A DNA stretch of 10,231 bases, from NCBI GenBank assembly GCA_023386495.1, contig JAEWJS010000062.1:1-10231 (forward strand), written 5' to 3'. The notes under the pieces are model-generated. The model saw nothing but the letters and a program-made list of their open reading frames with translations, did not search any database and was not told the DNA's origin. Numbering within the stretch: the stretch's first letter is position 1; each line of letters starts with the position of its first letter. The translations under genes and the position numbers were made by a program. The DNA comes from Bacillota bacterium. GTDB taxonomy: Bacteria; Bacillota; Bacilli; Paenibacillales; Paenibacillaceae. Shown here in pieces: positions 5,764 to 10,231 of the stretch.

Positions 5764-8700
5764 ATGACAACCAAGAAACTGCATTCGCTACGCAGCAGAA
5801 CGGCAGCGGCCGTGATGGCAACGCTAATGGCCATCCCGATCGTCGCGACAGGGAGTGTCTCTGCTGCCCCGTACACGCCGATCCAAGGGCAGGCACCTTC
5901 GTACACCGGTTCGCTGAACTGGGTGAACTACACGCAACCGATCGGGGCAGGCGAGCTTCCCAATCCAAGCACGAAGGTAACTTATTCGATTGATTTTGAC
6001 CATAACGACAATCTGTATGTCACGAAGTTCGGCAATACTAACCTATCGGCGACCGGCACCGGAAGCATTGAGAAAATTGCGCCTGACGGACAAACAATCT
6101 CGGATATCACATTCAACTCCAATGTGACGTTCCCGGTCGGTATCATGGCAGACCAGTCTGCGAACGTTTACATAACCGACAATACCTATTTTGGCAGCGG
6201 TAGCAGCAGCAACGCGACCATCAACGTTCCTAGAGTGCTGAGGCTGATGAACGGAGCGACTAGCTGGGAGGACATCACGCCAGACCTAACCATGCGGTAT
6301 GCGATGGGCGTCACGGCCGATCCGCAAGGGAACGTCTACGTGGTCGACAGCAACAACTCGACAAGCTCGTCGTCTTCGACAACTTTGTCGCCGCCTCGCG
6401 TGTTGAAGCTTGCTGTCGGAGATGACACGTGGGTAGATATTTCCAATTCCGATTCGGAATTCGGCGATTCGGTCGTGTTCGATATTGTGGCAGACGGGGA
6501 AGGCAATCTGTTCGTCAGCGTGCTGACGACATCGATTGGCGGCTCAGGCATTGGGGGAGGCAAAATTCTCAAGCTGGCGGCAGGCGAGACGGATTGGGTC
6601 AATGTGACTCCTGCAGCCGATCCCAATTCGGTAATTCCGTTCATACCGTACGGCCTTGGCATCGATAAATATGATAATTTATTCGCCATGAACCTCTTCA
6701 TGGGTGCTGTGGCGAAGCTTGGCTACGGCGGCGGGTCCGGGGATTGGACGATGTTCGGCGTCTTGCCGACGAATTCGGCACTTATGGCGGGCAATTTCGA
6801 CGTAGCGGCCGACAATGCCGGCTATGTGTTCGGAAGTAATCTAACGCGGGGCAATGTCATTACGTTAAGAGCAGTTGTTGCTTATAACGGCAACGGCAAT
6901 GCTTCAGGCACGGCTCCGACCGACCTAGTCGGCTACAAGCCGGGTGAGACGGCTACTGTGCTAGGCGGAGGAGATCTGGCGAGACCGGGTTATACTTTCG
7001 CGGGTTGGAGCACGGATCCGCAGGCGACCGCAGTCGAGTACGCGCCGGGCAGCACGATCAATATGTCGCAGAGCGTTGCATTGTATGCGGTATGGACAGC
7101 TGGTCCGTCCGATTCTGCCTCGGCTTACACGGTCACCTATGCAGCAGGGTCAGGCGGAACCTTGAACGGCGCGGCGAGCGAGTCGGTAACTGGCGGCGGC
7201 CATCCGGCATCGATTCCAACGCCGATCGCGGATTCGGGCAATACGTTCCTCGGCTGGAGCAGCGACGGCGGCGCAACCATGCTGTCGAGCAAAGAACTGG
7301 CGGCTGCTTCGATCACGGGTAACGTGACGTATACAGCCTATTTTCAACAGCCGGCCGCATTAACGCGGATCGAGCTCGACAAGACATCCTATTCGATCGC
7401 GGTCGGGCAGAGTCATCAGACGGTTGTCGCTGCCGTATACTCGGATAGCAGCAAGCGCACGCTGGAGGCCGGAGTGAACTTTGCTTCGAGCGATACAGCG
7501 GTCGCGACGGTGGACAGCGCCGGGGTGGTCAGAGCCGTAACGAGCGGTCAAGCCGTCATTAGCGCTGAATATCTGGGTCAACATGCCCAAGCAACGGTGA
7601 CGGTGCCATCCGGGCAATCGAACGAATCGTCTTCTACGACGTCTCCTTCGACTAATCAGACGGGTACTGGCATTCCAGTCATGATTGACGGCGTGGAGCA
7701 AGAGACGCTGGCAACCGCTAAGAAGCAGATCGTTGCAGGACGCCAAGTGACCACGGTTGTGCTTGATAACCAGAAGGTCATCGACAAGCTGAACCGCGAG
7801 AATAACAAGATATTGACGATCCCGGTGGCCGGCAACAACCCGGTTGTCGTCGGGCAATTGACGGGAAGCTTGGTCAAGACGATGGAGTCGAACGGCGCTC
7901 AGATCCAGATCGCGACCGACAGAGCGACATATACGCTGCCTGCAGCGCAGGTGAATATCGACGCGATCTCTCCGCAATTCGGACAAGACGTTAATCTGGC
8001 TGACATCACGATCAGCATTCAGATTGCCGATACATCCGATGACAACAAAGCGAAGATGGAAAAGGCAGCAGAAGGGAACGGCTCCACAATGGTCGTACAG
8101 CCGGTCGATTTTGAAATCTATGCGACCTATGGCACGCAGACCGTTCAGGCGAACACGTTCAACAGCTATGTCGGACGAATGATTGCTCTGCCGGACGGCG
8201 TGGATCCGAATAGCATCACTACAGGTGTCGTGCTGACCGCAAGCGGGGAGCTGTACCATGTCCCGACCGTCGTCGTACAAGAAGGCGGCAAAGCCTATGC
8301 GCTGATAAACAGCTTGACGAACAGCTCGTATACGGTTATTTACAATCCTCGCGAGATGACGGATGTCGTCGGGCACTGGGCACAAGCCGACGTGAACGAC
8401 ATGAGCTCCCGCCTGATCGTCCAAGGCGTAACCGACTCGCTGTTCGCGCCTAACGCGGCCATTACGCGCGCGGAGTTCGCGGCAATCGTGACGCGCGGCT
8501 TAGGCATTCAGCATGCGCCGTATTCCGATTCGCTATCGGATGTCGGCGGTTCGGATTGGTACGCCGGCGCCGTGCAAGCGGCAGTCCATTATGGCCTGGT
8601 CACAGGCTATGAGGACGGCACGTTCCGCCCGGACGCGAACATCAGCCGCCAGGAAGCGGCAGCCGTACTGGTACGGGCGTCGCGAATCGCGAAGCTCGAG

Positions 8701-8919
8701 TCGGCTAAGTCCGATGCGCAGCCGGCGCTTGCATTGTCCGCTTATGCGGATAGCGGCGCAATCGCTGCATGGGCACGGGCGAGCGTGGCCGAAGCGATCG
8801 ATCTGGAGCTGATGAAGGGCCGCGAAGGCAAGCTGGATCCGAGCGCGGATCTGACTCGCGCCGAGACAGCCGCCCTAGTGCGCCGTCTGCTCCAAGCGGC
8901 GGACTTGATCAACGAATAG
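5764..8919 (+). CDS. Secreted modular surface protein with predicted beta-propeller, InlB-type repeats, Big_2 and three SLH domains
   Basis: The protein has 1051 residues. ATG 5764 was chosen over the in-frame ATG at 5746 because GAGGGAG sits about 9 bases upstream and the signal peptide then starts normally (MTTKKLHSLRSR, hydrophobic 13-30, likely cleavage after SVSA). Six strands of the type D-x-x-(G/D)-N-(L/V)-Y/F-V recur at about 78, 130, 186, 243, 301 and 350, suggesting a six-bladed NHL/SMP-30-like propeller (about 45-370). Two Listeria-Bacteroides-type repeats follow (372-445 with GYTFAGWSTD; 456-527 with NTFLGWSSDG). A Big_2 immunoglobulin-like domain (532-615), a Ser/Thr linker (617-637) and an unassigned region (638-861) come next. 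Three SLH domains (864-915, 920-978, 990-1048) end the protein, with TRAE, SRQE and TRAE motifs. SLH domains bind pyruvylated secondary cell-wall polymers, so the protein is probably held on the cell surface. The ligand of the propeller is unknown. It has its own promoter and terminator. Confidence 0.93.
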   Translation: MTTKKLHSLRSRTAAAVMATLMAIPIVATGSVSAAPYTPIQGQAPSYTGSLNWVNYTQPIGAGELPNPSTKVTYSIDFDHNDNLYVTKFGNTNLSATGTGSIEKIAPDGQTISDITFNSNVTFPVGIMADQSANVYITDNTYFGSGSSSNATINVPRVLRLMNGATSWEDITPDLTMRYAMGVTADPQGNVYVVDSNNSTSSSSSTTLSPPRVLKLAVGDDTWVDISNSDSEFGDSVVFDIVADGEGNLFVSVLTTSIGGSGIGGGKILKLAAGETDWVNVTPAADPNSVIPFIPYGLGIDKYDNLFAMNLFMGAVAKLGYGGGSGDWTMFGVLPTNSALMAGNFDVAADNAGYVFGSNLTRGNVITLRAVVAYNGNGNASGTAPTDLVGYKPGETATVLGGGDLARPGYTFAGWSTDPQATAVEYAPGSTINMSQSVALYAVWTAGPSDSASAYTVTYAAGSGGTLNGAASESVTGGGHPASIPTPIADSGNTFLGWSSDGGATMLSSKELAAASITGNVTYTAYFQQPAALTRIELDKTSYSIAVGQSHQTVVAAVYSDSSKRTLEAGVNFASSDTAVATVDSAGVVRAVTSGQAVISAEYLGQHAQATVTVPSGQSNESSSTTSPSTNQTGTGIPVMIDGVEQETLATAKKQIVAGRQVTTVVLDNQKVIDKLNRENNKILTIPVAGNNPVVVGQLTGSLVKTMESNGAQIQIATDRATYTLPAAQVNIDAISPQFGQDVNLADITISIQIADTSDDNKAKMEKAAEGNGSTMVVQPVDFEIYATYGTQTVQANTFNSYVGRMIALPDGVDPNSITTGVVLTASGELYHVPTVVVQEGGKAYALINSLTNSSYTVIYNPREMTDVVGHWAQADVNDMSSRLIVQGVTDSLFAPNAAITRAEFAAIVTRGLGIQHAPYSDSLSDVGGSDWYAGAVQAAVHYGLVTGYEDGTFRPDANISRQEAAAVLVRASRIAKLESAKSDAQPALALSAYADSGAIAAWARASVAEAIDLELMKGREGKLDPSADLTRAETAALVRRLLQAADLINE

Positions 8920-8946
8920 TCCGCAGGCCGCAATAACGACGATCCG

Positions 8947-8982
8947 ACAATCCCCTCCCTCTAACGGGCAGGGGATTGTTTG
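8947..8982 (+). terminator. Terminator after the SLH gene
   Basis: ACAATCCCCT (8947-8956) and AGGGGATTGT (8970-8979) are perfect 10-base arms. An inner CCC/GGG pair can shorten the loop. The T tract is short (TTGTTTG), so efficiency may be modest. It lies between convergent genes and has no T tract on the minus strand. Confidence 0.75.
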
Positions 8983-9025
8983 TGCTGCGGCGACATGCGC
9001 AAGGATGTCTAAGTGGAGCGAGATG

Positions 9026-9702
9026 TTAACGGTGCAGCGGAATGTCGTTCTCGTCTCCGTTCAGCCGATATACCGTAACCCGAACATTGCCGCTGGAAGG
9101 GACCAACACGCCCTCGGCAGCAAAGCGGCGCAGCCAGGCGGCTGCCGTTCGCGGCCCGATGCAGAACGACTCGGCTACGTCCGATACCCGAAGCTCCCAT
9201 CCCTGTGCATAGCGAGCTGAATGATCTCCTCCCTTCGCGACAGCCATACGGATTCTCCTGCAGCGTGCTTGCTCATTGCGGCCGACCAGAGATGGCCGAG
9301 CGCTTGCTTGAGCTGCCTGATGCATGCTGCAGGATTGCGCTCAAGCTGCCGCGTCGAGAATCGCAGCACGGTCCATCCCGATAGTACGAGATCATTCTGT
9401 CTGGTCAAGTGATCATCGAACTCCGCAGGCGAAATATCACTGAGATGGGTCGTGAAGCCGTCGACCTCAACAGTGAGTCTCATCCCCCGCCGAACATAGA
9501 CGAAATCGGCAAACCGCTTACCGCCCTTTGAATCTTTGAACGGGAACTCTGGCTTTAATCCCGTATAGTCATAGTTGAAACCAGGGCCCCATACGGCCTC
9601 CAAGAACAAGATTTCGCCGCCGCCAAGTTTTCTGCGGTAGCTGCCGCTGAGCGCCGCTTCGCGCTCGAAGTCCGCGATAAACTTCCTCAGATTCGGATGC
9701 AT
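9026..9702 (-). pseudogene. DUF559-like nuclease-domain protein with C-terminal helix-turn-helix, frameshifted
   Basis: ATG 9702 (AAGGGAGAT about 9 bases upstream) opens a frame of 175 codons that stops at 9175. The N-terminal domain (about 1-145) looks like a Vsr/DUF559-type PD-(D/E)XK nuclease: GKRFADFVYV with Asp66, TVEVDGFTTH with Glu79, Asp81 and His86, then RQNDLVLSGWTVLRFS (101-116). The true C-terminus is in another frame: ELRVSDVAESFCIGPRTAAA and WLRRFAAEGVLVP, a winged helix-turn-helix, ending at TAA 9026. Adding one G to the GGG run at 9196-9198 joins the frames as DGELRVSDV and gives about 225 residues. As it stands the product loses its helix-turn-helix. This may be a real mutation, slippage, or a sequence error. 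The domain order suggests a DNA-acting enzyme with its own DNA-binding tail; its biological role is unknown to me. Confidence 0.8.
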
Positions 9703-9730
9703 GCTGTTCGATCTCCCTTCATGCCAATAG

Positions 9731-9758
9731 AAAACCCCGAGGCAAAATTGCCTCGGGG
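9731..9758 (-). terminator. Terminator hairpin in the leader of the nuclease-like gene (possible attenuator)
   Basis: CCCCGAGGCAA (9735-9745) and TTGCCTCGGGG (9748-9758) are perfect 11-base arms. Read on the minus strand the stem is followed by TTTT (9734-9731), which is the terminator orientation for leftward transcription. It ends only 28 bases before ATG 9702, so no promoter fits between. The hairpin must either stop transcription entering from the right or sit inside this gene's own leader. Confidence 0.75.
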
Positions 9759-9774
9759 TATGCTTTACGCACCG

Positions 9775-9787
9775 ATTCCATTGGAAT
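9775..9787. repeat. Short palindrome ATTCCA-T-TGGAAT
   Basis: Perfect 6-base arms surround one base. It lies just downstream of the predicted leftward start and upstream of the hairpin at 9731-9758. It could be an operator or a small leader stem; the evidence is symmetry only. Confidence 0.3.
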
Positions 9788-9803
9788 GTATAAATTTAAC
9801 ATT

Positions 9804-9832
9804 AGCATATACGACATTCGGCCACTGTGCAA
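9804..9832 (-). promoter_or_regulatory. Candidate leftward promoter for the nuclease-like gene
   Basis: On the minus strand TTGCAC (9832-9827) and TATGCT (9809-9804) are separated by 17 bp. Both boxes are imperfect. The start would be near 9797, giving a leader of about 95 bases that contains the terminator hairpin. Confidence 0.35.
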
Positions 9833-9911
9833 GCCTTTTGGCGTGATGAAGTGTGAATTTAGTCGGATTTGCAGCATGATTGGGACTCGATGGTAGCAAT
9901 AACGAAGCATA

Positions 9912-10105
9912 TTCGCTATTAGTGTACCTTCATGCGCTAATCTACCGTCCGCTTATAGCGAAACGGTAGCTCAAGTATCTAAGAGCGCTAATTAAGGAAC
10001 GTGCGTTCGCTATTTAGCGAATCCCTATCCTTAATCCGTATAAAACCGAACATTTTGAGGAATTAGCGCACATGGGTGCGTTAACAGCGAAAAAGCTTCG
10101 CTATT
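9912..10105. repeat. Cluster of CGCTA/TAGCG motifs in both orientations
   Basis: I see no gene between 9703 and the right edge. Within about 190 bases the core CGCTA or its complement occurs at 9914, 9935, 9956, 9986, 10008, 10016, 10064 and 10099. It falls into two forms, TTCGCTAT and GCGCTAAT. TTCGCTATTTAGCGAA (10006-10021) is an inverted repeat with 7-base arms, and AGCGAA (10086-10091) faces TTCGCT (10097-10102). The density and mixed orientation argue for a non-coding repeat element rather than chance. The stretch just left (about 9833-9911) shows nothing recognisable. Confidence 0.6.
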
Positions 10106-10124
10106 GACTGATCGAGGTGGCTGA

Positions 10125-10231
10125 CGGTGGCGGGAGGGCGTCGGGCCTGGCAAGTTACTGGCGGTGGCGGTTGAGCGTCGGGCTTGGCAAGTTGCTAACG
10201 GTGGCGGGTGAGTGTCGGGCTTGGCTAGTAG
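10125..10231. repeat. 37-bp tandem repeat, nearly three copies, continuing past the window
   Basis: Units start at 10125, 10162 and 10199 with CGGTGGCGG; each carries GTCGGGC(C/T)TGGC about 15-17 bases later and, in the first two, AAGTT. The period is exactly 37 in both steps. The third copy is cut by the window edge and has diverged (GGCTAGTAG). A 37-base period cannot keep one reading frame, and the units abut with no spacers, so this is a G-rich minisatellite and not a CRISPR array. Confidence 0.85.

Noticed and set aside
7360..8424. Minus-strand frame of 354 codons opposite the SLH gene.
   Set aside because: Its composition is rich in Arg and His without any domain, as expected for the antisense of a G+C-rich gene.
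9719..9910. Minus-strand frame of 63 codons upstream of the nuclease-like gene.
   Set aside because: It runs through the perfect terminator hairpin and has no good binding site or recognisable protein features.
9912..10105. Replication-origin-like DnaA box cluster.
   Set aside because: The repeated core is CGCTA/TAGCG, not TTATCCACA, and no replication gene is nearby.
10125..10231. CRISPR array.
   Set aside because: The 37-base units abut without spacers, differ from one another, and no cas gene is in view.

Overview
The window looks like chromosomal DNA of a Gram-positive endospore-former of the Paenibacillaceae type (Paenibacillus, Cohnella or a relative). The pointers are the order hinT - rpsU - yqeY - NfeD serine protease (yqeZ) - floA, which resembles the rpsU-yqeY-yqeZ-yqfA-yqfB order of Bacillus subtilis, together with strong purine-rich ribosome binding sites, moderately high G+C and a secreted S-layer-homology (SLH) protein. 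The assignment is inferred from gene content, not from a search.

Layout. (1) 1-1157, minus strand: a TetR-family regulator followed by an FAD-dependent oxidoreductase of the phytoene-desaturase/amine-oxidase type that runs off the left edge. The two share one reading frame with no stop between them, although the oxidoreductase keeps its own ribosome binding site and ATG. (2) 1158-1379: divergent control region with a minus promoter, a plus promoter for hinT, and the 7-3-7 palindrome TTAGACTGATAGTCTAA between them as candidate TetR operator. (3) 1380-2495, plus strand: hinT, then rpsU and yqeY under a near-consensus housekeeping promoter, closed by a strong terminator. (4) 2510-5557, plus strand: an operon of NfeD/ClpP-class membrane protease, flotillin-like FloA and a small membrane-anchored protein. 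It is preceded by a sequence matching the ECF sigma-W consensus (TGAAAC-N17-CGTA) and closed by a terminator. Its products probably act in membrane microdomain organisation and envelope-stress response. (5) 5558-8982, plus strand: a 1051-residue secreted modular surface protein (predicted beta-propeller, two Listeria-Bacteroides-type repeats, a Big_2 domain, three SLH domains), with a possible 22-codon upstream ORF in its leader. (6) 9026-9832, minus strand: a DUF559-like nuclease-domain protein with a C-terminal helix-turn-helix, split by an apparent one-base deletion in a G run. A perfect terminator hairpin sits in its leader. (7) 9850-10231: no gene seen. This stretch holds a cluster of CGCTA/TAGCG motifs in both orientations and then a 37-bp tandem repeat that continues past the right edge.

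Regions 3-4 are conserved core genes. Regions 1 and 5-7 look like accessory DNA on either side. The points most worth checking are the TetR/oxidoreductase read-through frame, the frameshifted nuclease with its attenuator-like leader, and the two non-coding repeat structures at the right end. I found no clear evidence for a wholly new multi-gene system.
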